Positions 10,301 through 19,872 of a stretch of 64,000 nucleotides of DNA are shown here, in pieces. The DNA is from CAYFPX01 sp964519895. GTDB taxonomy: Bacteria > Myxococcota_A > UBA796 > CAJQPC01. A program made the translations under genes and the position numbers. Under the pieces are notes generated by a model. That model was not told the origin of the DNA and made no database searches. It worked only from the letters and a program-made list of their open reading frames with translations. How positions within the stretch are numbered: position 1 is the first letter of the stretch; every line of letters starts with the position of its first letter. The stretch lies in the NCBI GenBank assembly GCA_964519895.1, contig CAZFLE010000005.1:79294-143293 (forward strand), read 5' to 3'.

Positions 10301-11533
10301 GGCCCGGCGCTGGGCTCCGCTGCCCGTCAGGACCTTGATGGCAACGACCTGGTCGTCCTGGACGTGCACCGCTCGCCAGACGACCCCCATCGCCCCGGCC
10401 CCGAGCCGGTGCTGGAGCTGGAAGGGGCCCAAGAGCGGCGCGGCGCCCTGGGCCCCCAGCCGGGTCACCGCCCTCTGGACGGCGCCTTGGATCGCGCTGT
10501 CTCCGAGCCCCACCGCCTGAGCGTGCACCAGTCTCCAGCACCGCAGGGCGAGGGTCGGCCAGCTGGACTCCTCGCAGCGCTCGGCGGCCACCTGGAGCGC
10601 GGTGAGCAGGTCCACGTCCGCCAGCGGCTGGGCCACCAGCAGCGACTCCGCTCGAAACAGGTGCTGGCCGGTCTCCCGATCCTTGCCACGGGCCGCGGCC
10701 AGGGCCAGCTGGACCAGCACGGGGAAGGCTTCGCGCCAAGGCACTGGGTCTCGGCCGGGATCGGCCAGGTCCCACTGGCCCCGCTGCAGGTGGAGCAGGG
10801 CCCGGTTGTGCTTCACGATGACGGCGCGGCCGGGGGCGTGTCGGGCCGCGGTCTCCAGGGCTTCGTCATAGGCCGCCAGGGCCAGGTCCCAGTGTCCGGC
10901 CCGGCGCCTCACGTCCCCCAGGGTGTTGAGCACCCAGACCAGGTCGTCGCCGTTGCCTCGCTGGCGGATCAGTGCCACGGCCCGGTCCAGGGCCTCGAAT
11001 GCCTGCTCGGTCTGGCCCAGCCTGGCCCGCACGTCGCCCAGGTGCGCCAGGACCTGGGCCTCGACCTCGCTTGCCCCGTCGCGCACCACCGGACCGGCCC
11101 AAGCGGACTCGAGCAGCGCGAGGGCCTGGGTGTGGTGTCCCCGGTGCACCCCGCTCAGGCTGCGCTGGCAGAGCAGCCGGGCCAGCGATGCCGGGTCGCC
11201 GCCCTGCTCCCATGCGGCCTGAGCGCTGGCCCAGGCCACGTCGGCCTCGCGGAACCTGCCCAGCCGCTCCAGAGCCCGGGCCTGCTCCAGCCAGGCGGTG
11301 CCGATCGCCTGGTGGTCGTCGTCCGGCAGCTCCCGCACGGCCCGGCCCAGCAGGGCTGCGGCGTCGTGGTGGTGCATTGCGAGCGCCAGGAGCCGGGCCA
11401 ACAGGACCGCAGCCGGGCCCACGCCCTGTTCCTGTTGCTCTGCGGACTCCAGGCCCTCGCGGGCCAGCGCGATAGCCTGGGCCAGCTGTCCCTCGCGGAA
11501 CAGGTCCCAGCAGCGGTCGGCCACGCCGCTCAC
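7331..11533 (-). CDS. Giant Ser/Thr kinase with TPR and AAA/STAND ATPase modules
   Basis: The start was set at the GTG overlapping the esterase stop (GTGA), giving 1400 residues. Residues 1-360 form TPR-like helical repeats. A protein kinase domain follows at about 365-640: glycine loop GAGAMGVVWRA near 378, HLDVKPEN near 500, TDFGL, then APE near 543. The kinase lacks the Arg of the HRD motif (non-RD). Near 704 is GPPGIGRTA, a Walker A in which Arg replaces the usual Lys. A Walker B VLLVVDDLH lies near 778. Alpha-helical TPR-like repeats fill the C-terminus to 1400. The layout resembles myxobacterial PknB-ATPase (STAND) signalling kinases. It is probably cytoplasmic, with unknown signal and target. 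Altered Walker A may mean weak or no ATP hydrolysis in that module. Confidence 0.85.
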   Translation of the reverse strand: MSGVADRCWDLFREGQLAQAIALAREGLESAEQQEQGVGPAAVLLARLLALAMHHHDAAALLGRAVRELPDDDHQAIGTAWLEQARALERLGRFREADVAWASAQAAWEQGGDPASLARLLCQRSLSGVHRGHHTQALALLESAWAGPVVRDGASEVEAQVLAHLGDVRARLGQTEQAFEALDRAVALIRQRGNGDDLVWVLNTLGDVRRRAGHWDLALAAYDEALETAARHAPGRAVIVKHNRALLHLQRGQWDLADPGRDPVPWREAFPVLVQLALAAARGKDRETGQHLFRAESLLVAQPLADVDLLTALQVAAERCEESSWPTLALRCWRLVHAQAVGLGDSAIQGAVQRAVTRLGAQGAAPLLGPFQLQHRLGAGAMGVVWRAVHVQDDQVVAIKVLTGSGAQRRAIVAALETEGRAMARLDHPGVVQVLDTGVVDDVASWTSLDGLRPASPYVVMSLAESSLDPRDGAGDWTVLRDRLDQVLDALAHAHALGVLHLDVKPENLLVDSAGRVLITDFGLTHALGSQDRRAVSGTPDFMAPEQVRPGSAPLSPATDLYAVGGLATVLATGRPVYAGRSTEQLFHAHLHQEPAPLPDGGPWPPGFDAWRRWLLAKDPTARPGSAAQALAALRALDGQPATDGTPDWRRPRGEPAPVPMGAGLGLVDHRVPALQGRADACDALWRAVRSARRTGHCAAAHVTGPPGIGRTALVEGLVRRVRELGVATAVLVRADGQGRADCLHAALVRAGQGLQLRGGLAWSWTAGAAALGAQLDRGPVLLVVDDLHRDPGLAGVLGRWLPGLLGRPLALVTTALDGPEDPHASELLSLCQADRIVLDPLDDRSLAQAIRALAPLSRDLVGRVLQASAGNPGRAVALVRHHVAAGGLVPGPDGYNLAGELEAGAPASTSDVWAATVRRLLGAIDESTWQALERLACWDGLVPLARLQGGRLGPAAGLLVRRGLARQQDEHLILPLATRELLRARARSGGRLRAHHQAWAEALDGEPALDDRRARHLLAAGRPLEAVPLLVESARAAVQAVDLVAGAQALVLARRAIGEAGLGAGDRHQLALEIVEVRRHLEAGDFQPGLVQGRGLLQRLPAASHPVLRARTLALLGRLEHGDRDPAAGERHAVEAWALARQSGDTEALVESAAGQFERQSIDGRLSEVGSLLDEASAQVAAGGSEWARVYLLRTRARLALHLADYAECVALNQEILALPYARCSPRFAGEAWVALGEVHRLRGDLAGAEDAYDRAVELLAQTGAAVAWLPRLNQVLVLIARGQHQRARARAESLWLTVGRLGLTGIMAPAAALVLRYRAGDDPDEPLRQPLRELTEAVRAGNASESDYVDLLLAAAQAAQAIGRPDRVRRLWHLAAIVLRQLDRDDEARALEVQMACL

Positions 11534-12162
11534 CCCGCCAACCCCAGCATGTCGACGAAGGCCTGGCGGATGTCCGCCAGATCCGGCCCGATCGTGTGGG
11601 TCTTGTCGTAGGTGCGGAAGTCCAGGGGCAGGCCCGCGGCCTTGAGCGTCTGCACCTGAGCCACGGTGTCCGCATAGGGCAGGACCTCGTCCTGGCGCCC
11701 ATGGGTGACCAGCCATGGCCGGGCCTTGGCGGCGTCGGACAGCTCGCCGGCGACCGTCGCGGCGTCCGGGCAGTACCCGGAGATCCCGATGCAGCCGGCG
11801 AGCGTGCGCGCGGTGCGCCCACCCCACTCCAGGGTCAACAGGCACCCCTGGCTGAACCCGAACAGCACGATCTGCTCCGGCGGGAAGCCCTGGCCAGCCA
11901 GCTCGTCGAACAGGTGGTCGAGCAGCAGCCGGCTGCGCGCGACGCCGGGTCCGTGCTCGGGCGGCAGCCCGTACCAGCTGTAGCCGCCGTACCAGGGGTC
12001 CGGCGCGTTGGCGAGGAGCCAGGTGACTCCGGGGAGGGCGACCGTGCCGGGCATCCAGTGGAAGCCTGCCGAGCTGTCCCCGCGTCCGTGCAGGACCACC
12101 ACCAGCTTGCCGCTGGGCTCTTCGGGGGCGGCGAGCTCGCAGCGGAGGGAGTCGATGCGCAT
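11530..12162 (-). CDS. Alpha/beta hydrolase, phospholipase/carboxylesterase family
   Basis: At 210 residues this is the usual length for the YpfH/carboxylesterase-2 family. The N-terminal LHGRGDSSAGF loop supplies the oxyanion hole. The nucleophile is Ser104 in GFSQG. The likely acid is Asp158 in HGRQDEVLPY and the likely base is His189 in YDKTHTI. There is no signal peptide, so a cytoplasmic serine esterase acting on small acyl esters is expected. Its stop overlaps the start of the giant kinase gene, so the two are cotranslated. An AT-rich palindromic region lies 50-85 bases upstream. Confidence 0.88.
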   Translation of the reverse strand: MRIDSLRCELAAPEEPSGKLVVVLHGRGDSSAGFHWMPGTVALPGVTWLLANAPDPWYGGYSWYGLPPEHGPGVARSRLLLDHLFDELAGQGFPPEQIVLFGFSQGCLLTLEWGGRTARTLAGCIGISGYCPDAATVAGELSDAAKARPWLVTHGRQDEVLPYADTVAQVQTLKAAGLPLDFRTYDKTHTIGPDLADIRQAFVDMLGLAG

Positions 12163-12212
12163 GGTTTGGAGCTAACGCCGTGCCTCGTTTAGAACCGATG
12201 GAGACCCGCATC

Positions 12213-12246
12213 GACTTCAGAATAGAAGTACTTTCAATTTGAAGTC
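12213..12246. promoter_or_regulatory. AT-rich symmetric site upstream of esterase-kinase operon
   Basis: Arms GACTTCA (12213-12219) and TGAAGTC (12240-12246) share their centre of symmetry with an inner AAGTACTT palindrome (12226-12233). The stretch is strikingly AT-rich for this genome. It lies about 50 bases upstream of the esterase ATG on the minus strand. I infer a regulator-binding site. It partly coincides with the coding remnant at 12226-12315. Confidence 0.4.
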
Positions 12247-12315
12247 CTGATCAACGACGGCTACCTCGTGCGTACCGAAGGCCGTGTCCGGTTCCGCTCC
12301 GCCCTTGCTCAGGGA
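12226..12315 (+). pseudogene. Remnant of an AAA ATPase C-terminal winged-helix segment
   Basis: Between two minus-strand genes, a short plus-strand frame reads FEVLINDGYLVR and then TEGRVRFRSALAQG. This closely resembles the 'DGYLVREGDRYRFRSPLLR' ending common in AAA/DUF234-type ATPases of mobile or toxin-like modules. It begins after an in-frame TAG at 12223-12225, has no start codon context, and runs into unrelated sequence. I read it as the decayed end of a lost gene. The similarity is from memory, so confidence is modest. Confidence 0.4.
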
Positions 12316-12788
12316 CTGGTGGAGGGCGCACCATGGGAATTGAGCCCCTCCGCCAGGTCGTCCACCAACCGCCCCAGCTGCTCCCGGGTGACCTCGAAGG
12401 CCTCGCGCTCGCGCCCGCCCTGGGGCTTGGCCTTCCAGCGCTCCAGGGTGGCGCCCTCTCCGTCCAGGCCGACCTCGAAGTACCGCTTGCCGCGCATGTC
12501 GCCGGGATCCGAACGCAAGACGCCGCCGCCCAGGCGATCATCGACCTCGACCGGGACCAGCCGCTCACCGAGCCCGCGCACCCGCTCACAGATTCCGGTG
12601 GCCTGCTGCTCCAGCGGCCCCGGATTCCGCGACTCCACCCGCACCCGATGCACCTTGGCGCCGATGGGGCCCTTGGCCGACAGGTCCACCTCGACCGTGC
12701 CGGCCTCGCCGTCGACCATCACCCGACCACCGCCCACACCGGGCAGCTCCAGCTTGTCGCGCAGGGCATCGGAGAGTCGAGAGCTCAC
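12309..12788 (-). CDS. Conserved-looking hypothetical protein, fourth gene of the prkA operon
   Basis: This 159-residue soluble protein starts in an ATGA overlap with the spoVR stop. It has mixed alpha/beta character with regular alternation (VDGEAGTVEVDLS, GKRYFEVGLDGEG) and no signal peptide or membrane span. I do not recognise a family. Coupling to SpoVR suggests a role in the same stress/sporulation-associated kinase pathway. The N-terminal portion could be a small beta-sandwich. Nothing catalytic is evident. Confidence 0.65.
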   Translation of the reverse strand: MSSRLSDALRDKLELPGVGGGRVMVDGEAGTVEVDLSAKGPIGAKVHRVRVESRNPGPLEQQATGICERVRGLGERLVPVEVDDRLGGGVLRSDPGDMRGKRYFEVGLDGEGATLERWKAKPQGGREREAFEVTREQLGRLVDDLAEGLNSHGAPSTSP

Positions 12789-14305
12789 TTGGCGGCCTTC
12801 CGGGTCTCCTTGGAGAATTCCTCTCCATCATGGTGCAGGACGATGGCCTTGCCGTCGACCGTGGTCTCCAGGTGCACCGGGCGCCCCCACAGGAGCGCCA
12901 GGTTGCTCAGGGTGCGCTGAGCCCAGTCCAGCTGGATGTCGACGCCCTCCCAGATGTGCTCGACGCAGAGCTCGCCCCGGTTTCCGTGGTTGCCGTCGAT
13001 GACCTGGATCCGCGGCTGGCCCCGGTTTGTGAGCATGAAGAGCAGCTTCTGCTTCACGGCCCTGAAGTCGGTGCTGGAGATCACGTACTCGTTGCGGCGC
13101 TTGTCGAAGTCCCAGGTGAAGATGCCATGCTGACGCACGAAGTCCTCGGTCAGGAACTCGTCGATGAAGGTGACGTCGTTGTGGGTGCGGCGGACCTCGA
13201 AGATTTTCTTGCGACCCAGCATGACGCCGGTGTCCCAATTCTTGCGACGGGTGTGGTCCGTGCACTCCAGCCACTCCTTGCCGAACTGGCCGCGGTTCCA
13301 GCGCTGCTCGACGTCTCGCCAGAGCTCGACCCCGATCTTGTAGGGATTGAACTGCCCAGGCCGGGTGGCGACCGTGCCCGAGTGGTGATCGGCGTACTCG
13401 ATGACCTCGGCGCTGGTCAGGATGTCGTGGGTCATCATGTGGGTGTGCCAATAGGTGGCCCACCCCTCATTCATGACCTTGGTCTGGCCCTGGGGCGCGA
13501 AGTAGTACGATTCTTCACGAATAATGTTCAGCACATCGGCCTGCCAGGCCTTCATGCGACCGTGTTCCAACAGGAAGTACAGGACGTCCTTCTGGGGGTC
13601 CTCGGGGAACTTGGCCTGCTTCTCCTGTTCCTCGGCGTGCTTGCGGCGTTGCTCGGCCAGGAACTCCGGCGGGTTGATGTACTTGTCCATGTACCCGCGG
13701 GCCGGCAGCTTGTGCACGCCGTCCGGGTGATCCAGGGGCACGTCGGGCCGCTTGCGCTCCCTCACGATGTGGGGACGGTGGGGGTCGATCAGGTTGTCGA
13801 CGGAGAGACAGATGTCGATCCAGGACTCGACCTCGTCGTGGCCCACCCGGTCGATGTAGCGACGGATCCGCGAGCCGTGGTTGGCCATCTGGTCGAGCAT
13901 CTTGCGGTTCGTCGGCGCGAACCACAGGTTGTTCTTGAAGAAGTCCACGTGGCCCAGCACGTGGGCCATGACCAATTTCTGATCCACAAATGTGTTGTTG
14001 TCGAGCAGGTAGGCGTACGAGGGGTCTGTGTTGATGACCATCTCGTAGATCTTCTGGAGTCCCCACTCGTACCCCTTGGACATCTCCAGGTACTCCATGC
14101 CGAACTTCCAGTGGGGGTAGCGCACCGGGAAGCCGCCGTAGCTGGCGAGCATGTTGATCTCGTCGTAGCGACACATCACGAACACGGTCTCGAAGAAGTC
14201 CAGCCCATAGGACTCGCCCAGGCCGACGATCATCGAACGGGCCTCTTCCAGCTCCGCCGGCAGCTTGCGGCGGTCGCCCTTCATGAAGTCGGTGCCAGCG
14301 CCCAT
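12785..14305 (-). CDS. spoVR: SpoVR family protein (YcgB)
   Basis: The 506-residue length and sequence match the SpoVR/YcgB family. Hallmark stretches include GLDFFETVFVMCRYDEIN near the N-terminus, FPVRYPHWKFGMEYLEM, VMNEGWATYWH near the middle, and a C-terminal region ending in RPVHLETTVDGKAIVLHHDGEEF. The family is named for a Bacillus spore-cortex gene, and its biochemical function is unknown. It almost always travels with YeaH and the PrkA kinase, as here, where 7-base gaps separate the three. It acts in the cytoplasm in a general stress or development response. Confidence 0.95.
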   Translation of the reverse strand: MGAGTDFMKGDRRKLPAELEEARSMIVGLGESYGLDFFETVFVMCRYDEINMLASYGGFPVRYPHWKFGMEYLEMSKGYEWGLQKIYEMVINTDPSYAYLLDNNTFVDQKLVMAHVLGHVDFFKNNLWFAPTNRKMLDQMANHGSRIRRYIDRVGHDEVESWIDICLSVDNLIDPHRPHIVRERKRPDVPLDHPDGVHKLPARGYMDKYINPPEFLAEQRRKHAEEQEKQAKFPEDPQKDVLYFLLEHGRMKAWQADVLNIIREESYYFAPQGQTKVMNEGWATYWHTHMMTHDILTSAEVIEYADHHSGTVATRPGQFNPYKIGVELWRDVEQRWNRGQFGKEWLECTDHTRRKNWDTGVMLGRKKIFEVRRTHNDVTFIDEFLTEDFVRQHGIFTWDFDKRRNEYVISSTDFRAVKQKLLFMLTNRGQPRIQVIDGNHGNRGELCVEHIWEGVDIQLDWAQRTLSNLALLWGRPVHLETTVDGKAIVLHHDGEEFSKETRKAAK

Positions 14306-14312
14306 CGGTGCC

Positions 14313-15392
14313 TCAGTTGCCCGCGGCCAGGAACCCCTTGATGGAGTCCATGATCGCGTCGCGGTCTGGGATGCGTGTCAGGACGACCGAGTCCTGGTCC
14401 TTGAAGTGTTCCTCGAGGTCCTTGATGAACTGTCCGGAGCCATATTCCGACTCCACCTGGCCATAGGAGAACTGGTTTGCGACCGGCAGCATCCGGGTCT
14501 TGAGCAGCTCCATGCAGGCCCGGGTGTCGGCGGCGGACCAGTTGTCGCCGTCGGAGAAGTGGAAGGGGTAGATGTTCCACTCCTGGACCGGGTAGTCCTC
14601 GTCGAGCATGCGCATGGCCAGGTTGTAGGCGCTCGAGATCAAGGTGCCCCCGGACTCCCGGGTGCGAAAAAATGTGTCACGGTCGACTTCGCGGGCCACG
14701 GCATCGTGGATGATGAAGCGGGTGACGACGTTCTTGTACTGGTGGCGCAGCCAGGTGTCGATCCAGAACGTCTCCAGCCGCACGATCTCCTTTTGCTCCT
14801 GGCCCATGGATCCAGACACGTCCATCATGTAGAGGACGACTGCGGCGCTCTGGGGGTTGGTCTGGGCCTTCCAGGTCCGGTAGCGGCGGTCTTCCTTGTA
14901 GGGGATCACGATGGGGTTCCCACCGTCGTAGGTGCCGCTTGCGATCTGTCGCTTCAAAGCCGTCTTGTAGGTGCGCCGGCCGTGCCGCAGGGCCTCGGGC
15001 CCCTGCTTGGAGATGCCGATGTAGCGGTCCTTGGCGCTGGTGATCTCTTTCTGTCCCCGGGGCTCGATGTTCGGCAGCTCGAGCTCTTCGCCCAGGATCT
15101 CGGCCAGCTCCTCCAGCGAGATGTCCACCTCGAGCAGGTGTTCGCCGGCCTGGTCGCCCGCTTCGCCCTGGCCGGATCCCTCGCCTTCGCCTTCGCCCTG
15201 GCCGACCCCGCCCATGTTCTTGCCGTAACGGAAGCGCGGGATCTGGATCTGGGGCAGCGGGATCGAGACGACCTTGTCGCCCTGCTTGCCCAACAGCTCA
15301 CCGCTGCCCATGTAGCGGCGCAGGTCCTTGCGCATCCGGCCCTTCACGATGGACCGGAAGCGGTGCAGGTCGTTCTCGATGGGCAGCGGCAT
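14313..15392 (-). CDS. yeaH: YeaH/DUF444 family VWA-domain protein
   Basis: This 359-residue protein has the DUF444/YeaH layout. A basic N-terminus contains a low-complexity Gly/Glu/Gln insert at residues 61-82. A VWA domain follows whose MIDAS motif is DVSGSMG at 191-197. The length is slightly below that of E. coli YeaH. It lies between prkA and spoVR with 7-base spacers on both sides. Family knowledge links it to the PrkA (YeaG) kinase, probably as an adaptor or substrate in starvation or stress signalling. The metal-ion adhesion site suggests divalent-cation-dependent protein binding. Confidence 0.95.
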   Translation of the reverse strand: MPLPIENDLHRFRSIVKGRMRKDLRRYMGSGELLGKQGDKVVSIPLPQIQIPRFRYGKNMGGVGQGEGEGEGSGQGEAGDQAGEHLLEVDISLEELAEILGEELELPNIEPRGQKEITSAKDRYIGISKQGPEALRHGRRTYKTALKRQIASGTYDGGNPIVIPYKEDRRYRTWKAQTNPQSAAVVLYMMDVSGSMGQEQKEIVRLETFWIDTWLRHQYKNVVTRFIIHDAVAREVDRDTFFRTRESGGTLISSAYNLAMRMLDEDYPVQEWNIYPFHFSDGDNWSAADTRACMELLKTRMLPVANQFSYGQVESEYGSGQFIKDLEEHFKDQDSVVLTRIPDRDAIMDSIKGFLAAGN

Positions 15393-15399
15393 GGGTGTG

Positions 15400-17454
<2,055 letters not shown>

Positions 17455-17847
17455 GGGGTCTCCTGCGGACGGGTGCTCGCCGCGCCGTGGGGCGGCGGGG
17501 TGGGCTTCCGACCTGGGCGGTCGATGGGGGGTGCCCTCACGAGGGGGTGGAGGGCGCCGCGATGCGAGAACTTACGGGTCGAGGTGGTCAGCGTCTCGAG
17601 GGTGGCGCTCGGGCCGCCCTGTCTCCACTCTGCATGAGGAACGCGGTGGGTGCAGCTCATCTTCCGGGTCCCCAGGTCGGCCGCGCAACCCAAGTCTTGA
17701 GGAAGACTGCCTTTTTTCGGCGATGTCACGGAATGTCGCCAAGGGGACCTCCAGGCCGGCGTAATTCCCTTCGGCGCGCGGCTCCGGACCCTGTTGGATC
17801 GGGGCCCGTGCCCGCTCGACAGCGGCGACTTGGGGCACACTGGGGCT
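17455..17847. other. 393-bp divergent intergenic region between prkA and the RCC1 lipoprotein
   Basis: No convincing protein gene lies here. It must hold the promoters of prkA (leftward) and of the RCC1-like gene (rightward). It contains an isolated intrinsic terminator at 17693-17717 reading rightward and an imperfect GGCGA...TCGCC inverted repeat at 17719-17740. I could not identify clear -35/-10 pairs for either flanking gene. Confidence 0.5.
17693..17717 (+). terminator. Intrinsic terminator with no annotated upstream gene
   Basis: Stem AGTCTT (17693-17698), loop GAGG, stem AAGACT (17703-17708), then GCC and a run of six T (17712-17717). This is a canonical Rho-independent terminator on the plus strand. 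No plus-strand gene precedes it within the divergent region, which suggests a short untranslated transcript ending here. Confidence 0.6.
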
Positions 17848-18708
17848 GTGCTGCTCACGACCCTGCTGCTGGCGTGTTCTTCGCCCGCGACGACCCGCAT
17901 GCTGGCCCTCGACGCTGGGCTGAGCACCCACTCCTGTGGGCTGGACGGCCGGGGTGAGGTCGTGTGCTGGGGACACACGGGCGATCCCGCCCAGATCCCG
18001 GCGGGCCCCTTCGTGGCGATCAGTGCGGGTCAGAGCCACAGCTGCGCCCTGCGGGCCGACGGCCAGGCCGTCTGCTGGGGCGACGCCAGCGACGTGACCG
18101 GCACCCCGCCAAGCGTGGCCTTCGCCCAGCTGGACGCCGGCTACAAGTTCACCTGTGGTGTGGGGGTCGATCAGCGCCTGCGCTGCTGGGGCTACAACGA
18201 CAAGGGGCAGCGCAGGGCGCCCAAGGGCCCCTTCACCCAGGTCTCGACCGGCACCACCCATGCCTGTGCCCTGGCCACCGACGGGGCCGTGACCTGTTGG
18301 GGCCAGGCCGACGACGGCCGCACCGGTGCCCTGGACCAAGGGCCCCCGTGGCCCGAGCGACCGATCTCCCGGCGGGGCCCCTACACGGCCGTGAGCGCAG
18401 GCTTCAAGCACTCCTGCGCCCTGAGACCCGATGGCACCCTGGACTGCTGGGGCAGCGACACCGCAGGCCGCGCCACGTCACCGGGCGGCACCTTTCTGCA
18501 GGTCGCCACCGGCTACCAGTTCAACTGCGGGCTGCGCGACGACCGGTCCCTCACGTGCTGGGGCGGGGGCAGCAAGGGTCAGCTGGACGCGCCGCCCGGG
18601 GCCTTCAGCTCGGTGAGCGCGGGGGACTACCACGCCTGCGCGCTGCGGCTCGACGGCGTGCCCTTCTGCTGGGGGTGGGACCTGGCGGGACAGGCGTCGC
18701 CGCCGTGA
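17848..18708 (+). CDS. RCC1-like repeat lipoprotein
   Basis: A start at GTG 17848 gives 286 residues with the very short lipoprotein signal VLLTTLLLAC (Cys at position 10). The rest consists of about seven repeats of the form FxxVSAGxxHxCALxxDGxxxCWG, the RCC1/BNR-like beta-propeller blade, here with paired cysteines. A secreted or outer-membrane seven-bladed propeller is expected, as in many myxobacterial 'RCC1 domain' proteins. It probably mediates binding, and no active site is visible. An in-frame TTG at 17794 is open but would mask the signal sequence. The gene ends one base before the convergent SRPBCC gene. Confidence 0.85.
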   Translation: MLLTTLLLACSSPATTRMLALDAGLSTHSCGLDGRGEVVCWGHTGDPAQIPAGPFVAISAGQSHSCALRADGQAVCWGDASDVTGTPPSVAFAQLDAGYKFTCGVGVDQRLRCWGYNDKGQRRAPKGPFTQVSTGTTHACALATDGAVTCWGQADDGRTGALDQGPPWPERPISRRGPYTAVSAGFKHSCALRPDGTLDCWGSDTAGRATSPGGTFLQVATGYQFNCGLRDDRSLTCWGGGSKGQLDAPPGAFSSVSAGDYHACALRLDGVPFCWGWDLAGQASPP

Positions 18709-18709
18709 G

Positions 18710-19243
18710 TCAGCTCCGCGCGGCGTGGTAGCGCTGGATGCTGACCGACAGGCTGCGCATGTTGCCCACCAGCTTGTCGCTGATGACCTTTTCCGCCTGG
18801 GGTCGGATGCGCTTGGCCACGAAGCGCGGCACGCCGGGCACGTTCTCCGGGTAGATGACCAGGTCGATGGCCATGGCCAGCCGGGCCCCGTCGCCATCGG
18901 GCGTCAGGGTCGTCGTGCCCGAGCACTCGAACAGCCGGGTGCCTCGGAGAGGCTGCAGCCGCCAGGTGCAGGAGCGCGTGCTCGCGGTCCAGGTCGCGTG
19001 GTCGTCCCAGGTGAGCAGCTCCTTGGTCGCGAATTTCTGTACCGGGCCGGGCACCCGCGACATGTCGGCGACCCAGCGATTGACCAGGCTCACGCGCTCG
19101 TCGCCGCCGGTGGCGGTGCGCTCGGTCACGGTGATCGACTCGCAGTCGTCCAGGAACGGCACCAGCGACGGCATGTCGTCCCGGAGCAGCAGGAAGGCCT
19201 CGTCGACGCTGAGGGGGATCGGGTCGGACAGATCGATGCGCAT
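18710..19243 (-). CDS. SRPBCC family protein (polyketide cyclase/START-like)
   Basis: This 177-residue cytoplasmic protein has a single START-like fold. The N-terminus reads MRIDLSDPIPLSVDEAFLLLRDD, and LTWDDHATWTASTRSCTWRLQP and a C-terminal amphipathic helix (VAKRIRPQAEKVISDKL) complete the pattern. Such DUF2505/cyclase-like proteins bind lipids or hydrophobic ligands, but the actual ligand is unknown. It is followed downstream (leftward) by a convergent RCC1 gene one base away. It probably lies in the same transcription unit as the upstream ArsR gene, 71 bases away. Confidence 0.75.
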   Translation of the reverse strand: MRIDLSDPIPLSVDEAFLLLRDDMPSLVPFLDDCESITVTERTATGGDERVSLVNRWVADMSRVPGPVQKFATKELLTWDDHATWTASTRSCTWRLQPLRGTRLFECSGTTTLTPDGDGARLAMAIDLVIYPENVPGVPRFVAKRIRPQAEKVISDKLVGNMRSLSVSIQRYHAARS

Positions 19244-19314
19244 GAGTCATGGTCTCACGGCGTGGGACCTGGCCCCGGCGGTCTTCACCGTCCAGAGCCA
19301 GGCCCCGAGGGCCA

Positions 19315-19872
19315 TCAGACGCGCTGGTAGATGCTCCGGCTCCGGGTCATCAGACCCTCGGCCACCAGCTCCCGCCGTAGGGTCGCCGAGTCCCAGTGGC
19401 GCGCCAGGAGCACCTGGTTCACCTGGAGCTCGGTGTAGGTGCGCTCGCGCTCGAAGTCCTCAACCAGCCAGTCCAGCACCACCCGGCGCTTCTTGCGGCT
19501 GCTGGGGATCTGGCGGAGCTGGTCTCCGTCTCGGAACGCGCTCAGCACCTTGTCCTGCCACGCGGTTGGCGCGACGTCCTGGGTCGCACGCCCCAGCGTT
19601 CCCGGCGCCAGGAGCTCCTTGGACAGGGACTCCAACCGCTCGGGCACCAGGCGGTAGTGGCGGGTGGTGCCCTCGGCCCGCACCGCCACCAGCCCGACCT
19701 TGCGCAGGCGGCCCAGGTGGTGGGAGACCGTCGGGGCCTTGAGGTCCAACAACGTCGCCAGCTCGTCGACCGAGCGCTCGCGCTCGGCCAGCAGACCGAC
19801 CAGCCGCAGACGGGACGGCTCCGCCAGCGCCTTGAAGAACTGAAGCAGGGTCTCGATCTCTTCGGGTGGCAT
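19315..19872 (-). CDS. ArsR-type HTH regulator with C-terminal DUF2087 domain
   Basis: The ATG at 19872 is preferred because a GGAGG site sits seven bases upstream; an in-frame start further upstream (19935) lies within the promoter. This gives 185 residues. Residues 5-85 form an ArsR winged helix (FFKALAEPSRLRLVGLL, then the recognition helix APTVSHHLGRL). Residues about 110-185 form DUF2087 (FRDGDQLRQIPSSRKKRRVV, then TYTELQVNQVL...RREL). No cysteine metal-box is visible, so the ligand is probably not a thiophilic metal. A perfect inverted repeat between promoter and start codon points to autoregulation. It may also control the neighbouring hydroquinone reductase or SRPBCC genes. Confidence 0.88.
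   Translation of the reverse strand: MPPEEIETLLQFFKALAEPSRLRLVGLLAERERSVDELATLLDLKAPTVSHHLGRLRKVGLVAVRAEGTTRHYRLVPERLESLSKELLAPGTLGRATQDVAPTAWQDKVLSAFRDGDQLRQIPSSRKKRRVVLDWLVEDFERERTYTELQVNQVLLARHWDSATLRRELVAEGLMTRSRSIYQRV

Noticed and set aside
9062..11611. Plus-strand 849-codon frame over the giant kinase
   Set aside because: The minus-strand frame encodes recognisable kinase and ATPase motifs. The plus frame translates to Gln/His/Arg-rich nonsense.
7331..12211. 1626-codon version of the giant kinase
   Set aside because: Its first 226 codons lie in another frame over the complete esterase gene. The GTG at 11533 in a GTGA overlap is the better start.
17560..17957. Short plus-strand frame through the orphan terminator
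   Set aside because: The frame has no ribosome binding site or domain and runs through the terminator into the RCC1 gene in another frame.
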